From Beaufortia kweichowensis (Eukaryota > Chordata > Actinopteri > Cypriniformes > Gastromyzontidae), in the NCBI GenBank assembly GCA_019155185.1, contig CM032801.1, positions 1,532,761-1,596,760 of the forward strand: 64,000 bases of DNA, given 5' to 3'. Shown one piece after another: positions 51,561-61,408 of the stretch. Position 1 is the first letter of the stretch, and the number at the start of each line of letters is the position of its first letter. The notes under the pieces were generated by a model, which saw only the letters and a list, made by a program, of their open reading frames with translations, made no database searches and was not told the DNA's origin. Made by a program: the position numbers and the translations under genes.

Positions 51561-52249
51561 AGCGCCTCGAAACGTGGCTGGCGAGGACCAGCCGGCCGCG
51601 TTACACACATCTTCGAGCGTAGCCCCTGACCGTAAGGCCTTAGAGGCCGTCATACCCCTAGTTGAGTGAGCCTTGACAGACAGTGGAGACTGCTGTCCAG
51701 AGGCTCCATAAGCCAGTGAGATAGCCTCGACTATCCACCTGCTAAGAGATTGTTTGGTCGCCGGCACCCCAGTGCTGGGAGGGCCAAAACATACAAACAA
51801 CTGCTCAGACTTTCTCAAGGGAGCAGTTCTGTGAACGTAGGCGTCCAGTGCTCGCACTGGACCGCGAAAAATTAGCTTTCTCCTGGTCCGAATCCTGGAA
51901 GGGAGGAGGACAGAAGGCCTACAGCGTGAATGTGCCTCGGCACATTGGTGGGTACTTTTGGTACATAACCCTCTTTAGGGTACAGAAAAGCCTTAACCAT
52001 GCCTGGGGAAAAAGCCAGGCAAGAAGGAGAGACTGAGAGAGCTTGGAGATCACCAACTCTCTTCAGGGAAGATACTGCCAGCAAGAACACGGTCTTGAGG
52101 GTCAGAAATTTGACGAAAGCGGCCTCAATGGGTTCGAGCGGTGCCACCGACAACCCTTGAAGTACCACCGCCAGATCCCACGTGGGGACTCTGGCACGTA
52201 ACACCGGCCTCAGCCTCCTAGTGCCACGAAGGAAGCGTATAAGCATCAA
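51489..52249 (-). pseudogene. DIRS tyrosine recombinase remnant, frame-broken
   Basis: Two minus-strand frames are needed to read it. The N-terminal part (52249 to about 51880) contains IRFLRGTRRL, PTWDL, LKRVGDLQALSVS and GYVPKVP. The C-terminal part (about 51880 to 51489) contains RALDAYVHRTAPL, SEQLFVCFG, LSRWIVEAISLAY, the catalytic HSTRG block, and GWSSPATF. One frame shift falls near 51872-51895. A second falls near 51561-51571, just before the active-site tyrosine, which is readable only in the neighbouring frame (stop at 51508-51510). The enzyme integrates circular DIRS DNA by site-specific recombination; this copy cannot encode it intact. Confidence 0.85.
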
Positions 52250-53021
52250 GCAGCAAGGTCTTATCGGCTGCTTTGATGCCAGAGAGGTTTAACCATACGT
52301 GCCTCTCCGTAGCCACCAAGGCAGACATAGATCTGCCCACTGCCTTGGCCGTTTCCCGGATGGCACGGAGAGACACATCAGTGGCCCGGCGCAGCTCTCG
52401 AACTGCGTCCTGGTCCACGCCCTCGCCTTCATCGAGCTCTCCGCAGCAGGTCAGCCTGATAGGCCTGGAGCATGGAGATCGTGTGGAGGCATGCCCAGCC
52501 TGACCTGCTGCGGAATAAGCTTTCCCCACCAAAGCCGGTAGTCCTGCAAGGCTTTGATGGGAGAACCGGGCTTTGGCGTCGATGCGAAACCGGGGACAGA
52601 TAGCCCATAGCGTCTGCTCCACCGCTGGCATCGCGTCATACCCGATGCTCCGATGGCCCGCAATGTTGGAATAAACTGACGTACGGGGACTGTGAACACG
52701 GGCCGAGTAAGGTCTATTCCACAAACCTGATAACTCGTTATGCAGGTCGGGAAAGAATGGTAAGCCCCGTCGGTGAGGTGGCGTTTTAGGCTTAAGAAAG
52801 CGCTCATCCAGTTTGCTAGGCTGGCGAGAGCTTTCAGCTTCAGCGGGCCAGTCGAGCTTGAGCTGGGCGACTGCCCGCGTTACCACCTCAACCAGCTCTT
52901 CATACATGGGGGGGACGCTCACTTTCCCCCGTGTCCACACTCTGCAAATCTCCCTCCTCAGAGGAAGACAGCAGAAAGTGTGGACTCCCTCCACTGGCAA
53001 CAGGAACCGCAGCACGGGCAT
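52218..53021 (-). pseudogene. DIRS gag-like open reading frame, 3' truncated
   Basis: A 267-codon frame from a true ATG at 53021-53019. Recognisable DIRS gag words: ELVEVVTRAVAQLKLDWPAE, LDERFL, LPFFPDLHNELS, MPAVEQTLWAI, ALVGKAYSAAGQAG, ELDEGEGVDQDAVRELRRAT, SMSALVATERHVWLNLSGI and KTLLLDA. After LLLDA the reading runs for seven codons into recombinase-encoding DNA in the wrong frame and stops, so the deletion junction is near 52240-52250. Likely a nucleocapsid-like protein in intact relatives. The frame itself has no internal stop, which suggests a young copy. Confidence 0.82.
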
Positions 53022-53477
53022 GTTAACCGAGATGGAGAGAGGACGAAGCGGAGAGGGGAGGAGAAAGGGCTGGGCCCGTCTCCATCACATCGGCTTAGTC
53101 CGTCTGCGATCCCCATGACGGAAGCCGCCGCCCTGCCTCGGCAGGACCGGCGCCGCCATGAGAACCGCCAGGCTGGGCATGTTTATTTGCACATGCCAGC
53201 CGAGGAAGCGGAGAGTCGCGGAGGGGAGAGCTTCACAATGCACAGTCGGCGCTCTCAAGCGCCAACCGGGCATGATCCACCCCCAAACAAACAACACAAA
53301 ACTCATGAGAATCCCCACTCGTTATAAAGCGAGCACATGGGGGAACACACGGTTTGAAAGACATATTTTTATAAACTTTCTTTCTCTCACTCAACATACA
53401 CTCAGTTAATGGCGTTTTCGAGCGCCCTAAACATTCACCAAACACACACGCGCAGCTGAAGGCACAAAAGCTGAATG

Positions 53478-53640
53478 TGATTGCGTTCCACGCTCTTTTA
53501 TAGCTTCCTGGTCCTGACGTCACCCGCCCTTGACGTTCAGTCTAGCCATTCGGCAATCTTGCACCACGATGCTTCAGGACGGTCCGCGCAAAGCGTTCCC
53601 ATAGCGTAATTCGCTGACGCAGCGTTGAGTTCCCTTGAAA
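53478..53640 (-). repeat. Right inverted repeat of DIRS element, with gag promoter
   Basis: Minus-strand copy of the 50575-50742 repeat. Read on the minus strand it holds CRE TGACGTCA (53515-53522) and TATAAAA (53496-53502), placed about 475 bp upstream of the gag ATG, so this copy is the probable gag promoter. Confidence 0.82.
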
Positions 53641-53762
53641 GGGAACAATCAGTCATTACTTATCAGACTAATTCAAGAATCAACCACTAGTCTCAATCCC
53701 TCTTATTTGCTCACACACACACAAAAACGTGTGGGGACTTTTATACTTTGACACTGAACAAA

Positions 53763-53765
<3 letters not shown>

Positions 53766-53838
<73 letters not shown>
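53766..53838. repeat. (AT)n microsatellite
   Basis: About 72 bp of uninterrupted AT units inside a degenerate interspersed repeat, 120 bp beyond the DIRS right end. Confidence 0.95.
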
Positions 53839-53840
<2 letters not shown>

Positions 53841-55010
53841 TTGTGGGCATTAATTTGTTGACATTTTTGACATAAAAATTAACAGTAACAAAAGAAATCA
53901 AATTAGAAATAATTTATTAATTTGCATTTAAAGCATCTGGAGTTTACTGTGTATTTTACTCTTATTAGAGTATTGTGTTGTTAGTTTAGCACTAATGAAC
54001 GTGTTGTGAGCGTTAGAAATGGTCAATGGTCTGTCATCTTAAGGCATGAAAAGAAAACAATTTCAGATCTACACAGAGAAACACGTCAGTCACCTATTTC
54101 ATCCTCAACAACTGAGAGGACATCACTGATGCACAAAATCACCACCACCAAATCACTCTCTATAAAACATTCATAGCTCTTCTCAGACTGAATGGTTATC
54201 AGCTGTAGTCAATATCTCTGTCTGGATGTGTTTGAGTCATGCAATCTGTCTGTCTCTGTTAAACAGAATATTCAAAAGGCCACCGTCTAGTCAAGGATCA
54301 CGTGTATGCTCTGTTATCTTCAGGGTGCTTAAAAAGTGAATCATTTGAATGTCTCATGTCCTGTATTTTACGATATATGACCTTAAATCCAGTCTCTCTG
54401 GCATTTGCTATCCATATAGGCTCACTGGGGCGTTGTCTAGATTTATGGTAAGTTATTTTTGTAATTTCTGACCTCTGTCTTTATTCCCTTTAACTGTATT
54501 AAAAAGAGCAATGCAAACATTCTGTGAAGGTTATCTAAAAAGTCGTTTCCAGTACCATAAACCATAGGGTATTAGTGTGGTCTACATGTTCAACAGCAAG
54601 AGAAGTTATATATTTTCATATATAACTTCTTATATGATTATCTTTGTGTTTATTGAATTGGCATTGAATTACACATAACATATAAAACAGGAAAGTTTCA
54701 ATGAAATGACTGGCTTTAAGGCTTTAAATGACTGTAAAAAGCAAACAACAACCTTCAAACCTGTAAAAAATGCAGTATATACAGTACATGCATTCCTTAG
54801 TAGTATTATTTCAAACAAGCACTGAGAATTATAAACACAATATTTTAAAGCAATGTATCAAATTCATGTATGGTCCCATCCCATATGATTAAAACTCAGC
54901 TGTTGTAAAACACAGGTTGAAGGGATTTCAAAAAAACCTGTGCTTCCCATTTATAAAACTTGCATGTAAACATCACAAGTCTTTTCAGCTTTAATGCTTC
55001 TAGAGTGAAT

Positions 55011-55030
55011 CTGCTGCCCTCTAGTGGTGG
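55011..55030 (-). promoter_or_regulatory. CTCF-like motif
   Basis: The minus strand reads CCACCACTAGAGGGCAGCAG, containing CCACTAGAGGGCAG, a full match to the CTCF core. It lies 0.7 kb beyond the rnaset2 stop, between the DIRS insertion and the gene. Confidence 0.5.
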
Positions 55031-55701
55031 AGACTTGAATGTGCATTTTCTGAACTTACTGAATGCCCAAAGTTAAAAACAAACCACAAATATTGCACAA
55101 TAACATGCCATATTAAGGATGAATGGTCTCTTGTAAGGCAAAATATGCGTTTTTGTCCTATAAAAACATTACAGGGAAGCCATCTTCTGTGGCATATTTT
55201 AACAAGCATTTCATTCAAGTAGGAAAATAATTAAACGGGAACCTGTAAAGAACATGTAAGGGACATTTCACTCTATGAGCAAAAGGTTTTTGCTTAAATA
55301 AAAGAAGGCCAAATTTAGAACCACCATATTTCTAAACAAAGGATTGGACATTAATTTCCTGGCAATTAATCATCCATTTTATATCATTCATGTCCTTTTG
55401 GTTTTTGGGTGAGATGTGACCTGAATCATTTTGCATAACATGATAACAGTTTGCCTCTAAAATATTAAACACTTATATTTTCAACACTATTAGACACTTA
55501 AAAATTAAGACACCTAAAATATAAAAAGCCACTCAACAACCCAAAACACAGAGAAAACAGCAGTTTGTGAAAATTGTCAACTTATTTTTCTCGTATACTT
55601 TATAATCAAACAAGAAAATTTAATGCAAAATTACTAAAAAATGCCTCAAAATATGTTTTACATTGTGCAAATTAAAACATAGAGCTATATCAGACACTCA
55701 T

Positions 55702-55735
55702 CTCTCTCTCTCGCTCTCTCTCTCTCGCACAAGAG
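55702..55735. repeat. Imperfect (CT)n microsatellite
   Basis: CT units with two CG interruptions, within the presumed rnaset2 3' flank or UTR. A variant polyA signal ATTAAA (minus strand) is at 55619-55624. Confidence 0.85.
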
Positions 55736-55744
55736 GGCTCAAGT

Positions 55745-58700
55745 TCACCACCTCTCTGATTTGGTCACTACTGGAGGATAATAGATTGGCATGGAGTGAT
55801 CACACACGCTGAGATCTGAATGGCCACTGGCAGCCAGTGGGACGATCTCATTGCTCCATATTTCGTCACTTGACTTTTCACAATCCATCAGCTGGAAATC
55901 TCTGTCAACACAGATCTCTATTTGACCCAATGTCTGAAACTGGCCTCCCTTAGAAAAATAATAAGAGAATGATTTAATAGTGTTAATCACAAACAACAGC
56001 AAGTGTCATTGTGAATTACACAAAGTCTTGTTTGATTAATCAACATGAATCTAAACTGACCCTGGTTACCTACTTAATATACACTTATTTTTATCTGTGC
56101 ACATTATTACAAAGAAAACAATCTGTACTTGTCATCTTTCATCAAAATAAAACAGCCTTAACCTTTGAAAGGACTTTTTAGCTGACATTTCAAAGTCATG
56201 ACATGACATTGTTATTTCCTCCTCTGCAGTCATCAGATTCTGTTCTGGTATGTAACACCCATTTTTCATGATTCACTCAGATCTAAATTGATAAACTACA
56301 TTCTTGTCCTAAATTTCTTTTCAGGAAATACAGGTTAGAATAAGTGAACATAGGCCAGACATGAATTTTTAAGATGACTTGAAATGATTCGGGTAGTATA
56401 TACAGTATGGTACTATCATACCTTTTCTGGATGGACACACTGAATCTTTGGCTTTGCTCCATAAGCACCAGTAAGGACTGTTTCAATGTGATCCAGCTGA
56501 AACAAACGGGAAACATGACACATTTACCGCCATGTGCCCAATCACACGACTGCTGTTCAATGTATTCCAAAAACAGAGAAGTACGAACACGTTCAACGTG
56601 TGCATTCTGTGGACTTTTTAACTGAACACATTGAGCTATGCTTTAGAAAAATGCTTTAATGGATGGTTTATATCATATCATTAATGTAATTACACGTTAC
56701 GCATAAACACATTGTAATAGTAGCTCATAAATCATTTACAATTATTTATCTGAAACAAAAGTCATATTTATAACATTTTAACACTTATTTCATATTCAGT
56801 AGTAAAGGCAAAGCAGCAACTATATATAGTTCAGCCTCCCGTACATGATAACTACAAAGGGAAGGACACTTATGATACTTACTGTGTAGTGCTCATAAGA
56901 TGGCACAATTTGGTTGTTTTTCAAAACACTGAAAACAGAAAAAAAGGTATGAGGAAATCTGATACCATGACTGGAAGCTTTCAAAGTATTTATGATGTAT
57001 TTATGAGTACAAAATGTGTAAACTACTGAAAATTTTACTATACAGGATATACTGTGGTTACAAATGTATGTTACTGATGCGTCACAGATACAAAGAGTAA
57101 GAGTAATGTAAAAATAAAGGCATGTGAAAAAGAGTTTTGACACCTTATGTTTATCATACATTAGTGGAACATTTCAATAGTAAATGCCCATTAAATGTAT
57201 ATTAACAATTATATTGACAGTATCACCACTGCTCATAACATGGTTTTTGGTCATATCGCCCACACCTGTCAACTCTATAACACCCGTGATCTAATGCATT
57301 GACACTGTCACCTTCCACTTCCCTATTAAAGCAAGCCACAAAATCGACCACAGAAAAATAAAAACTCACCTGTTAAGGTCAAACTTTTGGTAAAGCTCAA
57401 GAACTTTGCTGAAGTATTTGTGTTGGCTGTTTAGTGACTCTGCTTTGGCTGCACACGTTCCATGTTTCTGCCATTCATATTTCCTGAACAAACACAAACA
57501 ATATCATCATCTTTATAATTTAACCAGCATCATTCTGACTGGTACATAAATGTATTCAACTTTTGCAAGTTGCTGACATACCAAAATTTTGGGGAAGAAG
57601 GAGACAGCAGATCTGGCCAATATTTCTGCATTTCTGGCATTAGATCCTGTAAGACATGCCCATAACTGTTAAAGCAACTGAAAGGGACTTTCTGTAACCA
57701 TAAACACACACACACGTACTTAAAAAAATTACCTCTATTAAACTGGCATTAAAATGCCAGGATGAATTGCACATGTTTCCAGAGTTGGGCCTGCAACAAC
57801 AATATAAAGTTATTTATAAATACTTACTGTATATTGTCATAATCATATTAAAATCACTGAAGTATTTGTAAATCTTATGCTATAATAAAGTTAATTTATT
57901 TTGTCTGTATTATAATGAAGCTCTGGAATCAGGAATTGTTCATGCTTAAAGAAAAATGAACCTGGCACAAAAAGCTATAGTTTATTGGACCAAACAAAAA
58001 AGTCACAAATGTACATTCTTAAAGAAAATGCAATTAGTCTCTATTAAGTGTACCTTTAAAGAAATAATATACTTTGCAAATTTTCCTTTTTTAAACTCAC
58101 CATAAGCCATGCAGAGTCCAAATGCTGAGATTTGTTTTGCAGTGTTCCATCTATAATTAAATAACATCATTTATTCTCCTAAAACATTCTACAAATAAGA
58201 GGAGCAATATATGTTGTATAAATGTTTTTTTAACAATAATGTCAATCAAATAATGTAAATGAAATGTAATGCATTACACTGCAAAATGTATCTGGCCAGT
58301 GTTGAGTTAGGATAAGTCTGGTCCATTCTCCCCTAAAACAAGCACAATAAATTTATCATGTATGATTCACAGATGTGTAACACATAATATAAAAAATATA
58401 TTATAAAATATTACTGCCATATACGCAGGTGCATTCATGTAACAATTACAACCAGTAAACTATGTGAATCTCAACATTAGGTCACCCTAAAATCAAAAAG
58501 AAAAAAAATAACTGATTATGTTTTTTAATACTATAATGCATCCAAAAGTTTTACTTCTTTGTAATTCTAATTTATTTTTACTGGTGATTTCTGTATCCAT
58601 GTCAAAAAGTGTTTCCAAACATTTTGACTGATACTGATGTCGATGTACCAATGTAAACTTAAACGAATTGTATTGTCATAATTGTGGTACACTTTGTGTT

Positions 58701-58884
58701 TCTGTATAGTATTGACTGTGTGATCCAGTTTTCCAAGCGAGATCTTAATAAAGTATGTACAGTACAGTAAGTCTGTGTCTTTCTAGTATTTCCAGTAAAT
58801 GACATACCGAGGATGAGCAAATGCTGCAGAGAGGAGGAAATATCCAGCGCACAATAACACAACAGCAGCTGTCCGGGATCTCAT
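55745..58884 (-). CDS. rnaset2: Ribonuclease T2 (secreted/lysosomal acid RNase), 9 coding exons
   Basis: Exons (minus): 58884-58808, 58332-58278, 58150-58101, 57790-57733, 57646-57582, 57483-57370, 56928-56883, 56496-56422, 55948-55745. All GT-AG, phases close, 247 aa (human 256). Residues 1-24 are a signal peptide (MRSRTAAVVLLCAGYF...). Catalytic site I is WTLHGLWP (55-62, His58) and site II is EWQKHGTC (105-112, Glu105, His109), so all catalytic residues are kept. N-glycosylation sequons at N51, N69 and N75, and several Cys for the conserved disulfides. The enzyme cleaves single-stranded RNA to 3'-phosphate products at acid pH in lysosomes or after secretion. Lies after rps6ka2 in the same orientation, as in human. 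Confidence 0.96.
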
Positions 58885-59062
58885 TCTTTAATCCTTCAAC
58901 AAAAATCATATTCATACGATCACGTTCATACATCAATGTATCAAAGTATTTGTATTAAAAACAAAGAAAAAAGAAAAGCACTAAAATATAGTTTTAAAAC
59001 AAAATTGTTATTAATAGCGCTTCAGAGCATAAGCAGAACAAGAGAGTTGAGCTGTCACTCAC

Positions 59063-59110
59063 CTGATATGATCCTTCAGTCACTTAAGTCAACGCTGAAT
59101 AAACACTGAA
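59063..59110 (-). other. rnaset2: Probable 5' noncoding exon of rnaset2
   Basis: On the minus strand, GGATCATATCAG is followed by a consensus donor GTGAGTGAC (boundary at 59063/59062). The coding exon upstream of the ATG has an acceptor TTTTTGTTGAAG followed by GATTAAAGAATG. This implies an untranslated first exon; its 5' limit is a guess. Confidence 0.5.
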
Positions 59111-59269
59111 TGAGAGTTTTTTAAGGTGGGTGTAAGACAGAGCTGGCCACTGACTGGTTTTTCAGGAACACTGTGTAATCGAGTCACTTATAAACTCTTT
59201 CGAGCTCACTTCCTCTCCTCGCATACACTGTTGCGGCACTTGTGGTTTATCATGTTTATGCCGAGATCC

Positions 59270-59330
59270 GCTAACTGCGCATGCGCCGTCAGGTCACATG
59301 ATATACGGCAACGTGTGTCACGTGAATGTC
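59270..59330 (-). promoter_or_regulatory. rnaset2: rnaset2 upstream NRF1 site and two CLEAR/M-box type E-boxes
   Basis: A perfect NRF1 palindrome GCGCATGCGC (59277-59286), GTCACATGA (59293-59301) and GTCACGTGA (59317-59325) lie within 50 bp, 160-260 bp upstream of the putative first exon. GTCACGTGA is the core of the TFEB/TFE3 lysosomal CLEAR element, and TCACATGA fits the MITF M-box. Confidence 0.5.
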
Positions 59331-59339
59331 GATCGTACA

Positions 59340-60240
59340 GATTCAACTTTTACACACCAGAGAACTGGATTCATACAAACATTAACGCGGTTTTACTTAG
59401 TCATTTTAGTTATTACTGTAATATTAAATATGTCTAATATTTACTCTGTAATTATTTTATTTAAAATGAATGTAATATTATTGATTTTGTATTATTATAA
59501 AAATATAATAGTTGTATAAATGTTATAAATATTATAAAAACTTAGCACAGTATATTAAACTTAATATATTATTACAACTTTAGTGATAGTCAATTTTAAC
59601 AATTAAATAAAAAATAGTATTAACAATTATATTTCTGTTAAAAGTTACAGTGAAACGTTACAGTCAGATAAAGAAAATGTGCCAAATGGAAATTTTCCAG
59701 TGATACCGACCATGGTCTTGTTTCAAACACATGAAAAAGACTGTGAAATGTGATTTAACTGAATTGGTCATGAATAGTAGTTAAAGACAATTCACGTTTT
59801 CTTTAAAATCCACTTCATTTGACTGTTGTGAGTTACCACAACAACCACAGTTGGTAAAAGTATACCAAAATAAAGTTAACTAGGCATGCGCACATGCACA
59901 CACCTAGAGATGGGTCTATCCCTACAGTGGATCATTGACAGTAGAGGGAAGTGGTTGCAATAGAACTGCTTGGAAACACAATTTCTTGTAAAACTTGCTT
60001 GGTAAACTTGGTAAAGCAAGAACTGTCTTCTAATAAACACAATTCTTACACAATCCTCAAAACAGTTAAGAGTTAAACACAAATCAATTACAAATCTAAA
60101 ATAAATATTACAATTTATTTCCCTTTAACTCACCTTGAACTATACTGTAAACTTTTTTTTGTGTCAAATTGCAGCAGGTAGGCAGGTATAACCCCAAATC
60201 CACGTCTGTGTAATATCTGAAAGCCTGTAGGAAATGATGT
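59340..60240. other. Intergenic rnaset2-myom2-like, no gene seen
   Basis: Very AT-rich; separates the divergent rnaset2 (minus) and myomesin-family (plus) promoters. Short open frames lack any support. Confidence 0.5.
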
Positions 60241-60258
60241 GGAAAGTTAGTGTAAATG

Positions 60259-60389
60259 CTATATATAGTCTGATGCCTGGCCATAAATGGGATGTGGGAG
60301 CTGCAGCGTTCCACATGGGTAATATTGTGCTTTTCATCAGCTGGTAGAGGCTCATCAACCTCTGCGCTGCGCTCTTCTTTTCTCCCGGG
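60259..60389 (+). promoter_or_regulatory. Muscle-type promoter and putative noncoding first exon of myomesin-family gene
   Basis: MEF2 site CTATATATAG (60259-60268, may double as TATA), CArG/SRF box CCATAAATGG (60281-60290) and E-box CAGCTG (60338-60343) occur within 85 bp. A strong donor (CCCGG followed by GTAAGTG, boundary 60389/60390) follows, consistent with a 5' untranslated exon spliced to the coding exon at 61409. Promoter use is inferred. Confidence 0.5.
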
Positions 60390-61408
60390 GTAAGTGTGTC
60401 TGGCCTCTGATTTCTACACTTTTCCTCTAAAATTATAACGCAAGTTGCCCTTGTAAAAAACAACACCGTCTCTATCTATTGAGAGCAAAGGGGACTTTTG
60501 AACTTTGCCTTGATGGGATGTTGATTTGTAGTAAATGATGTTTGCTTCAGTGGGAGCTGCACTTGACATTGAAGAACATTACAACATAAGCAATTAAGTA
60601 TTTTAAGTGCTCTTGTAAATGATGAAATTCGTTTTTGGCATTGAGACACATGTCTTCAATTCAAAATTGGTTGATTTTTTTATTTCTTGGAAAAGCTGGT
60701 TGTCATGAACTCAAAGTATTTTTTTCTACATGAATGATTCTGATGCATGAAATGGGCATGATAGATTTTACATGTCAACTTCTAAATAGATTTTATTAAA
60801 AAAATGAGCCTTACTTTTAGATGATATTTGACATTTGGGTTTTACATGTGAATGAGATGTCTTGAGATGATATAATGCTGCATTTGAAAATGCATGATTA
60901 TTGTTGTTTTTTTCTAAAAAGAAATATGATGAACGTGTTTTTGTTTGTTTGTTTTGCTCTGTCCAGTATTCTGCATATAAAAAGCAGTTCATCCTTTAAT
61001 TTTCATTATATTTATGTAAACGTAACCTTTAATCTATCTTCAACATACACTTTACAGTAGACCCTTGAGTACTGTACCCATCTCCTTGGACTCTCTGATA
61101 TCCCCACCCCCAATCTCTAATTTTAAACCACCACGAGACTTGGTTTCCCTTAAGCCCAAAGCTTGAGGACACCCCCACCTTTACATCTCCACAAACAGGT
61201 CGACTTTCCCAGCACCTAAATCATATAAACTCAGCAACACAGTGGATATATTACAATATTGTGACCCAAATAACATTTAGAAGAGAGCTAATTGAATAAC
61301 CATAGGCTTTTTTTCCCCTTCTAGCTTGCATTTGGACACCTGTCGATCAAAGCGTTATGTCTTGTATGCAAAGACGTTGCATGTTTTTGTTCCTGGTTTG
61401 ATTCATAG

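Larger units (their letters stand above)
50559..53646 (-). mobile_element. DIRS-type tyrosine-recombinase retrotransposon, internally deleted, 3.1 kb
   Basis: A GC-rich island with full DIRS architecture. It has near-identical terminal inverted repeats with unlike outermost ends (left CTCAGGTTACG, right GTTCCCTTGAAAGGGAAC). An internal region at 50804-50907 is complementary to both outer ends joined head to tail. Inside, on the minus strand, lie a gag-like frame and a tyrosine-recombinase remnant. The expected reverse transcriptase, RNase H and methyltransferase between them are absent, so this is a non-autonomous or dead derivative (autonomous members are about 5-6 kb). No target duplication is expected for DIRS, and none is seen. 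It sits between rps6ka2 and rnaset2 and disrupts neither. Confidence 0.9.
53647..55744. other. Interval between DIRS element and rnaset2 3' end
   Basis: Contains the (AT)n tract at 53766-53838 embedded in a dispersed repeat fragment (GTGTGGGGACTTTTATAC before it, GTGGGCATTAATTTGTTGAC after it), a strong CTCF-like site at 55011-55030, and a short CT tract at 55702-55735. No gene seen. Confidence 0.5.

Noticed and set aside
51039..53327. Plus-strand frames of 100-196 codons inside the DIRS element
   Set aside because: They are antisense shadows of gag, recombinase and the GC-rich noncoding repeats; no domain recognised.
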